Assembly (NCBI GenBank): GCA_947628185.1 | Contig: CANQYW010000009.1 | Coordinates: 1-64,000 of the forward strand | From: an uncultured Oscillospiraceae bacterium | Lineage (GTDB): Bacteria; Bacillota; Clostridia; Oscillospirales; Oscillospiraceae | Length of the DNA: 64,000 bases | Direction of reading: 5' to 3' | Shown here: in pieces, positions 45,797 to 53,926 of the stretch | How the letters are laid out: every line of letters starts with the position of its first letter | Position numbering within the stretch: the first letter of the stretch is position 1 | The notes under the pieces: model-generated | Databases searched by the model: none | Told to the model about the DNA's origin: nothing | What the model saw: the letters and a program-made list of their open reading frames with translations, nothing else | Translations under genes and position numbers: made by a program

Positions 45797-48187
45797 TTAT
45801 ATTATAGCGCGCCGGTGCCCCCGCCTCTCGGACACGTAAAAGAGCCGGAGAATGGAGGCCGCGGCGGCCAACATGAGGGCCGAGAGCCACAGGAGGTAGG
45901 GCGCGATGCCGCCGCCGGAGGAGAGTATCACCGGCGCGGCCTCGATGGGCAGTATGAGGGCCAGGGGCCGCAGGAACTCTATCCCCACGTATGCCCAGAG
46001 GAGGGAGGGGAGGAGCATCAGGGCGCAGGCGGCGATGTATGATGCCTCCAGCCGCCGGACCAAGCTTGAGATGAGGAGCACGAGGGCGGCGGCGCTGTAG
46101 AGCGCCAGCCAGCGGCAGAGATACAGCAGCGCCAACGCTGCGGCGAGGGAACACCTAAATGGGAAATCCGGGAGGGCGGGGAGGTTCTTCGCCGGGGCCC
46201 GCCAGGCGGTGATGTCGAACTCCGTGAGCAGAGTGTAGAGCTCCATGCCGTAGACGGCGGCCCAAACGAGGGCCGTCATAACCGCCGCCAGAAGGAGCTT
46301 TCGGAGGAGGAGGGCGCCCCGGCCCCGGGGCGTGGAGCCGAGAAGGAACGTCATCCCGGACTGCCGCTCGTAGGCCCCGCACCCCGCAAGGAGCAGCGTC
46401 AGCGCCAACAGGGCCGTCAGCGCGGCCTTCTGCTGGTTCGCCTCCGCCGCGGGGCCGTAGACGCTCTCAAAGGGCGTATCGTCTATGAGCCAGGGGGTGA
46501 AACCCTCCTCGCCGCCCCGGAGGCGCAGTTCCTCGCAGCGGGCGCGGACATTTTTAAGGCCCGCGCTCTTTATCTTTGCCGAGGAGGCCTCCCGGCCCAG
46601 CCTGTCAAACTCCGGGTACTCCATGGAGCCCTCGCTGTAGGCGGCCTGGGCCTCCTCGTAGGCGGAGATCTTGACCTCCAGCTCATGCTGCTCCGCGTCG
46701 ATGCTGGCGAAGGTGTCGTCCGTTATCTCGCCCGCGAACTGGGCGGTGTAGAGTTTCTCCGCCTGTTCCTCGGAGGTGGTGACGGCTATGTTCACCTTGT
46801 AGGTGAGCCCGAGGGCCACATAGATGAGGAGCCCCGCTATGATGATCCCCCTCTGGACCCAGAGGGCTTTATATAGCTCCATGCCAAAGATGTGTAGACG
46901 CCGCAGCGCCTTGTCCGCGAGGCTATTTATCCTGTAGGCCGCCCGGCCCAGGAGGTCCCGTCCGGCGGCGGGCTTTTTGTGGCAGTGTACATATATGCAA
47001 AGGGCAGCCAGCAGCAGGACGAGCGGGACGAGGGCGAACTGGGATATGCTCCGTATCCCCAGGGGAAAACCGAGAATGTCTATATTGAGGTAGTTTACGT
47101 AGAGGTCCGCGAGGCTAATGTAAGTGAAGAGGTTAAAATATTTAAGTACGTTGAGGGCGCTCTGCACCGGCAGGAAGGTGTAGAGGCTGTACTCCCCGGC
47201 CAGCACCGCCGCCGCCACTACTATGGTGTATTTAACGTTACTGACAGCCGCCACCATTAGCCAGAGGAGGAGACCCGTGAGGAACGCGGCGGCGGCGCGA
47301 AGAAGGAGAAATCGGAGCAGGAAACCGCCGATGGACGTTATCATGGGGAGCCGCCCCAGCGTCTCCACGGACTGCACGGCGCAATCAAGGTCCCCGTACC
47401 CGCCGTAGACGGTAAAACCAATGAGAAGGTCCGTCCCATAGAGGAGTATGACCCCCAGCGCCGAGGCGGAGAGGAGTATCGCGGCGCGCCTCGCGGCGAG
47501 GCGCAGCCGCCCCCGGGGCGTGGCGTGGACGACGCCCCAGAGTCCCGCCTTGCGCTCCTCGAGGAAGGAGAGGACAACGAGGAGGAGCGCCAGGAGCAGA
47601 AGGTAGTCCGTGAGCCGGAAGGACATGAAGGCCCCCACTGCCCCGTCGGAGACGAGCGAGAGCTCCACGCCCCGGAGCTTTTCAAACTCCTCCGCCGTCT
47701 TTATTATGTTCCTCCCGGAGAAACTGTCGGGGTCGTTGAAGATGGAGAATGTGAGTAGATTCTCCTTATTCCGCTCTATCCCCGCGAGCCAGTCGCCGTA
47801 TCCCGCAAGATACTCCACCTTCTTGAGGAGATTGTTGACAGCTACATAGTCAAGGCTGTCCTCATCGCGGCTCTCGTCCCCGGTGAGCCGGGCCGTGAGA
47901 GTTTCCTTCTCCTCCTCCAGCGCCCTTTGAGCCTCGGGGAGGGGAGCGTCCCGCATGGTGTCAAGGAGCTCGGTGTACCGCCGGTAGGCCGCGCGCGGGT
48001 CCACCTCCTCCCGTGTCACGGTGAGGGACCCGTCGAAGAATATTACCCCGCCGGTGGGGAGGTCGAGGTCGAGGCAGAAGTCCTTTTCGTACTGCTCCCG
48101 GAGGAAGAGGAGGCCGTTTGCCAGGAGTATGACCACCAGCGCCAGCACCAGCCGGGGCCTTTCAATAATGCGTCCAAGTTCTCTCAT
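45797..48187 (-). CDS. duplicated ABC-2-type permease with large extracytoplasmic regions
   Basis: 796 residues. Two similar halves, each a membrane helix, a large charged coiled-coil extracytoplasmic segment (about 32-190 and 465-590), then five or six helices. Each half has a cytoplasmic ATPRGR or STPRGR motif just before a helix (in HATPRGRLRL and GSTPRGRGAL), marking an internal duplication: the gene encodes both permease halves in one chain. It should form the transporter with the ATPase at 48195-48938, 7 nt upstream. Substrate unknown; similar systems remove antimicrobial peptides or lipids. Confidence 0.85.
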   Translation of the reverse strand: MRELGRIIERPRLVLALVVILLANGLLFLREQYEKDFCLDLDLPTGGVIFFDGSLTVTREEVDPRAAYRRYTELLDTMRDAPLPEAQRALEEEKETLTARLTGDESRDEDSLDYVAVNNLLKKVEYLAGYGDWLAGIERNKENLLTFSIFNDPDSFSGRNIIKTAEEFEKLRGVELSLVSDGAVGAFMSFRLTDYLLLLALLLVVLSFLEERKAGLWGVVHATPRGRLRLAARRAAILLSASALGVILLYGTDLLIGFTVYGGYGDLDCAVQSVETLGRLPMITSIGGFLLRFLLLRAAAAFLTGLLLWLMVAAVSNVKYTIVVAAAVLAGEYSLYTFLPVQSALNVLKYFNLFTYISLADLYVNYLNIDILGFPLGIRSISQFALVPLVLLLAALCIYVHCHKKPAAGRDLLGRAAYRINSLADKALRRLHIFGMELYKALWVQRGIIIAGLLIYVALGLTYKVNIAVTTSEEQAEKLYTAQFAGEITDDTFASIDAEQHELEVKISAYEEAQAAYSEGSMEYPEFDRLGREASSAKIKSAGLKNVRARCEELRLRGGEEGFTPWLIDDTPFESVYGPAAEANQQKAALTALLALTLLLAGCGAYERQSGMTFLLGSTPRGRGALLLRKLLLAAVMTALVWAAVYGMELYTLLTEFDITAWRAPAKNLPALPDFPFRCSLAAALALLYLCRWLALYSAAALVLLISSLVRRLEASYIAACALMLLPSLLWAYVGIEFLRPLALILPIEAAPVILSSGGGIAPYLLWLSALMLAAAASILRLFYVSERRGHRRAII

Positions 48188-48194
48188 ACCGCGC

Positions 48195-48938
48195 TCACTC
48201 CCCCAGGTAGTAGAGGTACACGTCCTCCAAACTGAAGTGCCCCGGTACCACGGACTCCCGCACCTCCTGGGCCACGCACTCGATGAGTTTCTCCGGGCGG
48301 TTCATCCCCACCACACGGCCCCGCTTCATCATGAGGACCTCATCGGAGATGGACTCAATGTCGCTGACGATGTGTGTGGCCAGGAGTATTATCCTCTCCC
48401 GGGAGAGGGAGGCGATGAAGTTGCGTATCCGTATCCGCTCCTTGGGGTCGAGCCCAGCGGTGGGCTCGTCGAGGATGACGACCTTCGGGTCCCCAAGTAG
48501 CGCCTGGGCCAGAAGCACACGCTGTTTCATGCCGCCGGAGAAACCGCCAAGTTTCTTGTGGCGCACACGGGAGAGGTTCGTTATCTCCAGCAGCCTCTCT
48601 ATCTCCTCCCGGGCCTCTCTCTTTGGTATGGCCTTCAGGTCCGCCATGTAGTAGAGGAACGTCTGGGCCGTCATGTGCTCGTAGTACCCCTGCTCCTGGG
48701 GCATGTAGCCCAGGACCCGCCGGAAGTCCGCCCCTAATCTTAAAATGTCCGTCCCCTCAAAGAGGATCTGCCCCTCAGACCGGGGAATGTTGTCGGTTAT
48801 TAGGTTCATCATGGTGCTCTTCCCCGCGCCGTTGGCGCCGAGGATGCCGTATATCCCCTCGGTGAAGGTGATGTTCACGTGGTTGAGGGCGGTGAAATTA
48901 CCGTACCGTTTTGTTAGATCTATTAGTTCAAGTTTCAT
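48195..48938 (-). CDS. ABC transporter ATP-binding protein
   Basis: 247 residues of the BcrA/CcmA-like export subfamily: Walker A GANGAGKST, Q-loop MPQEQGYYEHMT, signature FSGGMKQR, Walker B VVILDEPTAGLDP and H-loop ATHIVSDI. It powers the neighbouring permease. ATG 48938 (MKLELIDLTKRYG) has GAGGA upstream; an upstream in-frame start would only add a basic non-conserved stretch. It starts 19 nt after the lipoprotein 2 stop, so it is co-transcribed with the lipoproteins. Confidence 0.93.
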   Translation of the reverse strand: MKLELIDLTKRYGNFTALNHVNITFTEGIYGILGANGAGKSTMMNLITDNIPRSEGQILFEGTDILRLGADFRRVLGYMPQEQGYYEHMTAQTFLYYMADLKAIPKREAREEIERLLEITNLSRVRHKKLGGFSGGMKQRVLLAQALLGDPKVVILDEPTAGLDPKERIRIRNFIASLSRERIILLATHIVSDIESISDEVLMMKRGRVVGMNRPEKLIECVAQEVRESVVPGHFSLEDVYLYYLGE

Positions 48939-48957
48939 TTGTCTGTTCCTCTGTCTG

Positions 48958-50313
48958 TTAGTGGTCAAATTCCGCTATGCGTGTGATGCTGCCGGTCTCC
49001 ATGTTGAGCGAGCAGAGGATGTTGCGCGGGGTCTTCTGGGTGCCGCTGACCACGTACCCGTCCTGCTCGATGGGGGCGGAGTCCTCCACCGTCCCCGCGT
49101 CGGCCATGAGATAGAGCTCGTCCCCGGAGGCGAAGAGCAGGAAGTAGCCGGAGACCGCCACCTCGTCGGTGAGGGGTTTTAGTGAGAGCTCCTTCTGGAG
49201 CTCACCGTCGAGGCCGTAGACGAATACGGTGTCCCCGCCCACCCGGATGGGCGAGCCCACGGAGAGCCGGCCGTTGAGGGAGGCCGGGCCGTCGTTTAAT
49301 AGCCACATGCGCTCATCATCGAAGAGGGCGGTGCCGTACTCCGCCTTTTCGGTGGTGTCCGAGAGTTTCTCATACTCCCCGGTCTCGAGGCCATACCGCC
49401 AGAGGCCGTTCATGGATAGGAAGAAGTAGACGTACCCCTCGAGGATGTACCACTGATCGAGCGTGGCGCTCGCGCCGATGATGCCGGAATCGCCGCTGTC
49501 CCCAAACTCCCAGGGGCCCACCTCCTCGGCGGTGGGTATGACCCAGAGCTCACTTGTCTCGCCGGACTCCGGGTCGTGGGAGAAGAGGGTGTCCCGGTAG
49601 GAGCCGTCCGGCTGCGGGGCGTTCACCATGAAGTACATGAGGTCCCCGTCGCCCCAGAGCTTGTAGGAGGGCTCGTTGCCGGAGAGCACGGGGTAGCCGA
49701 ACATCGTCTGCTCCTCCTGGGGCTCCGGGGCCCAGACCACCTGGGCCTCGTCGACGTCCGCCCCCAGGGGCACGCGGTAGAGGGTGTCGCAGTAGACGAA
49801 GTACACGTTCCCCCGGTGGAATACGGGCTGGGAGACCACGAAGGTGGTGTCGCCGCCGGCCTCGAAATCAAGGTCCTGCACCGCCTTTCGCCCGGTGCAG
49901 TCCATGTTGACGGAGAAGACCTTCCGGCCGTGCTCCACCCGTTTTTCGTTCACTATCTCAAAGTCGTCGGCGATAAAATAGAGCTTGTCCCCGTAGTGCC
50001 ATAGGCTCTCGGAGCTTATGCAGGCGTTGCAGGAGCCGGTGGTGTGGTCGCAGTCCGGCTTGCCGCAGACAATGGTGGCCCTATTCGTGCCCTTCTCCAG
50101 GAAGTAGAGCCGCCCGTAGTTAAAGTAGAACCCTGAGTCCGTCTCACATATGTCGGTGAGCCAGCAGCCGAAACCCTGGGCCTGGTGCATGTTCTTCTGG
50201 AAGTCCCCGGTCCCGTCCTGACTGCCTGGGATGGCGGCGGCGCTGTCCCCGCAGGCGGCGAGGGTGAGGGAGAGGGCCAGGGCGAGCAGGAGAGCTAAAT
50301 ATTTTCTTATCAT
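48958..50313 (-). CDS. propeller-like lipoprotein 2 of the TCS/ABC cluster
   Basis: 451 residues, lipobox LAAC (C21). It carries FQKNMHQ, ICETDSGFYFNY and the Cx4CxHx4C motif (C83, C88, H90, C95), here followed by an extra cysteine in NAC. Downstream strands GDGDLMYFMVNAP and YILEGYVYFFLSMNGLW align with the other two lipoproteins. It is the middle gene of a lipoprotein-lipoprotein-ATPase-permease unit, so it may be a ligand-binding or accessory part of the exporter. SD GGGAGG is 10 nt upstream. Confidence 0.85.
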   Translation of the reverse strand: MIRKYLALLLALALSLTLAACGDSAAAIPGSQDGTGDFQKNMHQAQGFGCWLTDICETDSGFYFNYGRLYFLEKGTNRATIVCGKPDCDHTTGSCNACISSESLWHYGDKLYFIADDFEIVNEKRVEHGRKVFSVNMDCTGRKAVQDLDFEAGGDTTFVVSQPVFHRGNVYFVYCDTLYRVPLGADVDEAQVVWAPEPQEEQTMFGYPVLSGNEPSYKLWGDGDLMYFMVNAPQPDGSYRDTLFSHDPESGETSELWVIPTAEEVGPWEFGDSGDSGIIGASATLDQWYILEGYVYFFLSMNGLWRYGLETGEYEKLSDTTEKAEYGTALFDDERMWLLNDGPASLNGRLSVGSPIRVGGDTVFVYGLDGELQKELSLKPLTDEVAVSGYFLLFASGDELYLMADAGTVEDSAPIEQDGYVVSGTQKTPRNILCSLNMETGSITRIAEFDH

Positions 50314-50328
50314 CGCGTCAGACCTCCC

Positions 50329-51642
50329 TCAGTGCCAGTTGTAGAGCTGGGTAATATTGCCGGACTCGATGTTCACGCAGCAGAGTATCCTATTCGGGAT
50401 TATGTGGGAGGCGCCGTTCACCCGCTCGCTCCAGGTGCTGGCGTCCGCCACGAAGTATATGTCCTCCCCGGAGCAGAAGGCCAGTTCGCAGTGGGTGAGG
50501 GTGTCGAGCCTCTCGTAGAGGGACTTTAGTGAGAGCTCCGCCACGAACTCGCCGTCGAGGCCGTAGACGTATATTGTGTCCCCGCCCACGTAGTCGGGGC
50601 TCCCGATGCCGAACACGGCCACCGCGCCGGCATACTGGGGGTCCGGGATGTCGTTCAATACACAGAGGTACTCGTCCGAGAATACGGCGCTGCCGTACTC
50701 CGCCTTTTCGTGGGTGCCGGCTACCTTCTCTGTCTCCCCGGTCGCGAGGTTGCTGCGCCAGAAGTCGCCGCCGGAGAGGTAGAAGTATATGTACCCGTCG
50801 AGGACGTACCACTGACTCACAGAGACGCCCGTGGAAGTCCACTCGCCCACGTCAGCGGCGTCCGGCGTCTGCCAGACCTGAGTGACGTCCTCGGTGGAGG
50901 TGTCGTAGGCGAAGAGCGTGTCCTTGTATGAGCCGTCGGACTGGGGCAGGTCCACCATGAAGTAGACGGTGTCCCCGTCGGCCCAGAGGGTGTAGCTGAG
51001 GTATCTCGTGTCAATGACCGGTATGCCGCCCACAACATTGGTGTTCTCGCCGATCTCCTCGCCCCAGATGGCCTTGGCGTCCTTTTTGATGTCGCCGCCC
51101 AGGGGCATCCGGTAGAGGACGCCGCTGTAGGTGAAGTATATGACCCCACGGTGCAGTATGGGCTGGGGCGTCCAGGGGGAGGTGTCCCCGGTGGGATCAA
51201 ACTGAAGGTCCTGCACCACCTTCCTGTCTGTGCCGTCAGTGGCGGCGGAGTGCAGGCGGAAACCGTAGTTCACCACCTTCCCGTTCTCCTCCACGTAGTC
51301 GTGGTAGGTGTAGTAGAGCCGGCCCCCGGCGGACCAGAGCTGCCAGGCGTCGATGGCGGCGTTGCAGGTGTCGTCCGTGTGGGAACACTCAGGTTTCGCG
51401 CAGAGGATGGTCACCTTGTGGGCCGAGGGGTCCAGATAGTAGAGGTGGCTCCCGGTGAGCTCGTAGAGCTGGAAGTAAAAGCCGCCGTCCGCCTCGCAGA
51501 TGGTGTCAAACTGCGAGGTGGTGGACTGGTGCATGTTCTTCTGGAACCCGTCGTCGGACTCGATGGCCCCGGCGCCGCCGCAACCGGGAAGGGACAGCAC
51601 CATCAGCGCCGCAAGCAGAGCGGCAAATAGTTTCTTCTTCAT
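50329..51642 (-). CDS. propeller-like lipoprotein 3 of the TCS/ABC cluster
   Basis: 437 residues, lipobox LPGC (C21). FQKNMHQ, ICEADGGFYFQL and Cx4CxHx4C (C81, C86, H88, C93) are conserved with its paralogues, as are ADGDTVYFMVDLP and YVLDGYIYFYLSGGDFW. It heads the lipoprotein-ABC unit and is preceded by its own direct-repeat box and a hairpin. GGAGGAG precedes the ATG. In sequence it looks closer to lipoprotein 1 than to lipoprotein 2 in the FYLSGGDFW region. Confidence 0.85.
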   Translation of the reverse strand: MKKKLFAALLAALMVLSLPGCGGAGAIESDDGFQKNMHQSTTSQFDTICEADGGFYFQLYELTGSHLYYLDPSAHKVTILCAKPECSHTDDTCNAAIDAWQLWSAGGRLYYTYHDYVEENGKVVNYGFRLHSAATDGTDRKVVQDLQFDPTGDTSPWTPQPILHRGVIYFTYSGVLYRMPLGGDIKKDAKAIWGEEIGENTNVVGGIPVIDTRYLSYTLWADGDTVYFMVDLPQSDGSYKDTLFAYDTSTEDVTQVWQTPDAADVGEWTSTGVSVSQWYVLDGYIYFYLSGGDFWRSNLATGETEKVAGTHEKAEYGSAVFSDEYLCVLNDIPDPQYAGAVAVFGIGSPDYVGGDTIYVYGLDGEFVAELSLKSLYERLDTLTHCELAFCSGEDIYFVADASTWSERVNGASHIIPNRILCCVNIESGNITQLYNWH

Positions 51643-51665
51643 TTTTACTCCTCCATAACAAGAAA

Positions 51666-51693
51666 ATCGCGCGGACTGATCCGTCCACGCGAT
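51666..51693 (-). terminator. hairpin between HK2 and lipoprotein 3
   Basis: An 11-bp stem with one mismatch (51666-51676 with 51683-51693), 6-nt loop, followed on the minus strand by TTTTCTTG. It lies downstream of the direct-repeat box and upstream of the lipoprotein 3 SD, so it could terminate RR2-HK2 transcripts or act as an attenuator. Confidence 0.6.
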
Positions 51694-51708
51694 AAGTGTA
51701 AAGGTAGT

Positions 51709-51725
51709 TTCTCAACTTTTTCTAA
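51709..51725 (-). promoter_or_regulatory. putative response-regulator box before lipoprotein 3
   Basis: On the minus strand TTAGAA (51725-51720) and TGAGAA (51714-51709), direct repeats with an 11-bp period, matching the boxes upstream of RR1 and RR2. Confidence 0.55.
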
Positions 51726-51744
51726 ATTAAGACGAAAAAATTTT

Positions 51745-52998
51745 TCATATAGCGAACTCCGCCGTGACGGCGGCGCCCCCCTCCGGGGAGTTCGCTATGA
51801 CGAGGCGGCCACCGTGTTTCTCGCAGAGCGTCCGGCAGATGTGGAGCCCCAGGCCCAGGTGGTATGTCTCCCCGTCCTGGCGGCCGCAGTAGTATGGTTT
51901 CGCGGCCACTAAGAGCTCCTTTTTTGTAAAGCCGGGGCCGTCGTCTAAGACGGTGACGGAGAGCGTCCCATCCCGGCGCCATAAGTCCACGGTGACGGCG
52001 GAGCGGGCGAAACGTATGGCGTTGGAGAGGAGGTTTTCTACGACCTCGGTGACCGCGGCCCTATCTATGTTGAGCGTCCCATCCCCCAGGGAGGAGGATA
52101 TGACGCACTGCAGGTCCCCCGCGCCGCAGAGTATCTCCGCCGTCTCCCGGAGGGCGGAGACGAAGTCCCCGGCGGGTAAGGGGCTCCGGGTGAGCGTCAG
52201 GTCGGCTATCCTCTGGGCGGTGTTCATGCTCCCCACGAACTCCTCCAGCCGCGCCACGTGGGAGGACATGGTTCGGATGGTGTCCAGCACCTCCTCCTGG
52301 GACATCCGGCCCGTGGGGAGGTACTTTATGAGCATCTCGGTGTAGCCCTTCAGCACGGCTATTGGCGTCCGGAGGTCGTGGGTGTAGGCGTCGTTTAGCT
52401 GGCGGCGTTCATCCAGCAGGTTCAGCATACGCCGGTTGTTCTCGTCAAGGGCCTGGCGCATCTTCTCAAAGGCGGCGCAGAGCTGGGCCATCTCGTCCCG
52501 GCCGGAGTAGTCAAGGGAGAAGTCAAGCTCGTTCTCCGCTATCTTGGCGTAGGCTGTCTCTAAGAGGGAGAGGGGCTGCTTGAGCTTTGTGAAGTAGAAT
52601 ATGAGCGCCGCCGCCAGGAGCAGACATGAGTAGATGGCGAAGGGGGAGTAGCGGGTGAGGGTCTGCAGTGCCTCGTACCGCTGGGCGTCCTCCTGGGACA
52701 TCTTGGCCGGGGAGGAGACCCAGGTGGTGACGCCGCCCTCCCCGGGGACGATGCGCCCGGTGACGGCACTGACGGACCCGTCGTAGGAGTCGTAGGAGTA
52801 GGCGGTATCACCCTCCGCCGTCACCTCCGGGGCGGGGGAGTGGAGAATGTAGGCCACTGTTATGCCCGTGAGGTCGTAGTAGGCGGCGCCTGTCACCCGG
52901 TTTGAGAGGTATGAGGCCCCCACCAGCGCCGCCGCCGCGTAGAGGAATATCGCCAGCCAAATTGGGACGCTCCTGTACCACTTCTTTATTTTACCCAT
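51745..52998 (-). CDS. sensor histidine kinase HK2
   Basis: 417 residues, paralogue of HK1. Membrane helices about 12-30 and 119-136 enclose an 88-residue sensor loop that differs from that of HK1; then HAMP, H207 in THDLRTPIAVL, ENLLSNAIRFA, LDDGPGF and GLGLHICRTL. The cytoplasmic parts are much more alike than the sensor loops, suggesting duplication followed by divergence of the signal. The ATG overlaps RR2 by 13 nt as in the HK1/RR1 pair. Confidence 0.92.
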   Translation of the reverse strand: MGKIKKWYRSVPIWLAIFLYAAAALVGASYLSNRVTGAAYYDLTGITVAYILHSPAPEVTAEGDTAYSYDSYDGSVSAVTGRIVPGEGGVTTWVSSPAKMSQEDAQRYEALQTLTRYSPFAIYSCLLLAAALIFYFTKLKQPLSLLETAYAKIAENELDFSLDYSGRDEMAQLCAAFEKMRQALDENNRRMLNLLDERRQLNDAYTHDLRTPIAVLKGYTEMLIKYLPTGRMSQEEVLDTIRTMSSHVARLEEFVGSMNTAQRIADLTLTRSPLPAGDFVSALRETAEILCGAGDLQCVISSSLGDGTLNIDRAAVTEVVENLLSNAIRFARSAVTVDLWRRDGTLSVTVLDDGPGFTKKELLVAAKPYYCGRQDGETYHLGLGLHICRTLCEKHGGRLVIANSPEGGAAVTAEFAI

Positions 52999-53660
52999 CT
53001 GTACCCGCTCCCCCAGACCGTCTGGATGTACTGTTTGCAGCCGGCCTTGGCGAACTTCGCCCGTATCCGGCTGACGTGCTCCATTATCACAGCGAGCTCC
53101 GCCTCGCTTGAGACGTCCCATATGTGCTCAAAGATCCGCTCCTTGCTGAAGAGCTGTCCCGGGTGGGTGGAGAGGAGTTCTATTATCTCGAACTCCTTGG
53201 GTTTCAGCGGGATGACCACGCCGCCGAAACGCACCTCACGGGCGGTGTAGTCTATCATGAACTGGTCGTCGAATAGGACCCGGTGGGTGGCCTCGCCGTT
53301 TCGCTCCTCCCGGCGCAGGTGCGCCGCCACCCGGGCGCCCAGCTCGTCAAAGGAGAAGGGCTTTATGATGTAGTCGTCGCCGCCGGCGGCGAACCCCTCC
53401 AACTTGTCCCGGTCCTCCACCCGGGCCGTGAGGAACAGTATGGGGCAGGACACGTGGTCCCTTATCCGCCGGCAGACCTCTATGCCGTCCACGTCGGGCA
53501 TGTTGACGTCCAGCAATATGAGGTCCGGCTGTCTCCCAGCCTTCTCCATCCCCTCAATGCCGTTTTCCGCCAGCATCACCCGGTAGCCATTGAGCTCAAA
53601 ATACCGCCGGAGCATGATCCCCATGTCCCGCTCGTCGTCTACAACCAGGAGCGTTTTCAT
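52986..53660 (-). CDS. OmpR-family response regulator RR2
   Basis: 224 residues. Receiver with D8/D9, phosphoacceptor D51 (LDVNMPD), FLTARVEDRDKLEGF and KPFSF; winged-helix domain ending VWGSGYRWVK. It begins at ATG 53660 with AAAGGGGG upstream; TTG 53666 is less likely. It is the first gene of the cluster and is preceded by the clearest direct-repeat box. RR1 and RR2 are so similar that cross-binding of sites is plausible. Confidence 0.93.
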   Translation of the reverse strand: MKTLLVVDDERDMGIMLRRYFELNGYRVMLAENGIEGMEKAGRQPDLILLDVNMPDVDGIEVCRRIRDHVSCPILFLTARVEDRDKLEGFAAGGDDYIIKPFSFDELGARVAAHLRREERNGEATHRVLFDDQFMIDYTAREVRFGGVVIPLKPKEFEIIELLSTHPGQLFSKERIFEHIWDVSSEAELAVIMEHVSRIRAKFAKAGCKQYIQTVWGSGYRWVK

Positions 53661-53696
53661 ACGCAAGACCCCCTTTGAAACGAGTATAACCTATAA

Positions 53697-53713
53697 TTCT
53701 AACTTTTTTCTAA
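53697..53713 (-). promoter_or_regulatory. putative response-regulator box before RR2
   Basis: On the minus strand two identical TTAGAA hexamers (53713-53708 and 53702-53697) spaced by an 11-bp period, just upstream of TATACT (-10-like, 53690-53685). No consensus -35 is seen. Confidence 0.65.
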
Positions 53714-53735
53714 ACACCGGCCAAGTTTTTTAAAT

Positions 53736-53768
53736 AAAAAAGCCCAGGAACTTTTATGCTCCTGGACT
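53736..53768 (-). terminator. tRNA-Ser terminator
   Basis: A 9-bp stem with one mismatch (53741-53749 with 53760-53768) followed on the minus strand by TTTTTTATTT. Confidence 0.85.
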
Positions 53769-53770
53769 TT

Positions 53771-53859
53771 CTGGCGGAGAGGGCGGGATTCGAACCCGCG
53801 TGGGATCGCTCCCAAACTGATTTCGAGTCAGCCCCGTTATGACCACTTCGATACCTCTC
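53771..53859 (-). tRNA. tRNA-Ser (anticodon CGA)
   Basis: An 89-nt class II tRNA on the minus strand with encoded CCA (53771-53773). The acceptor GGAGAGG pairs with CCTCTCC, the anticodon loop is CTCGAAA (CGA, reading UCG), a long variable arm with GGGA/TCCC is present, and the T-loop is TTCGAAT. Confidence 0.96.
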
Positions 53860-53897
53860 CATATTGAGTTGTGGGGCGCGTCCTCCTCACAAAAGTG

Positions 53898-53926
53898 TTG
53901 CAAATATTAGAATACAATATTATAAT
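53898..53926 (+). promoter_or_regulatory. thyA-folA promoter
   Basis: TTGCAA (53898-53903), 17-nt spacer and TATAAT (53921-53926), start near 53933. It overlaps the oppositely oriented tRNA-Ser promoter. Confidence 0.75.

Noticed and set aside
42428..53660. The lipoprotein/TCS/ABC cluster considered as a standard BceAB-BceRS detoxification module
   Set aside because: The permease is a duplicated ABC-2 type without the BceB/FtsX arrangement, the kinases have sizeable sensor loops unlike BceS, and the lipoproteins are not part of Bce modules.
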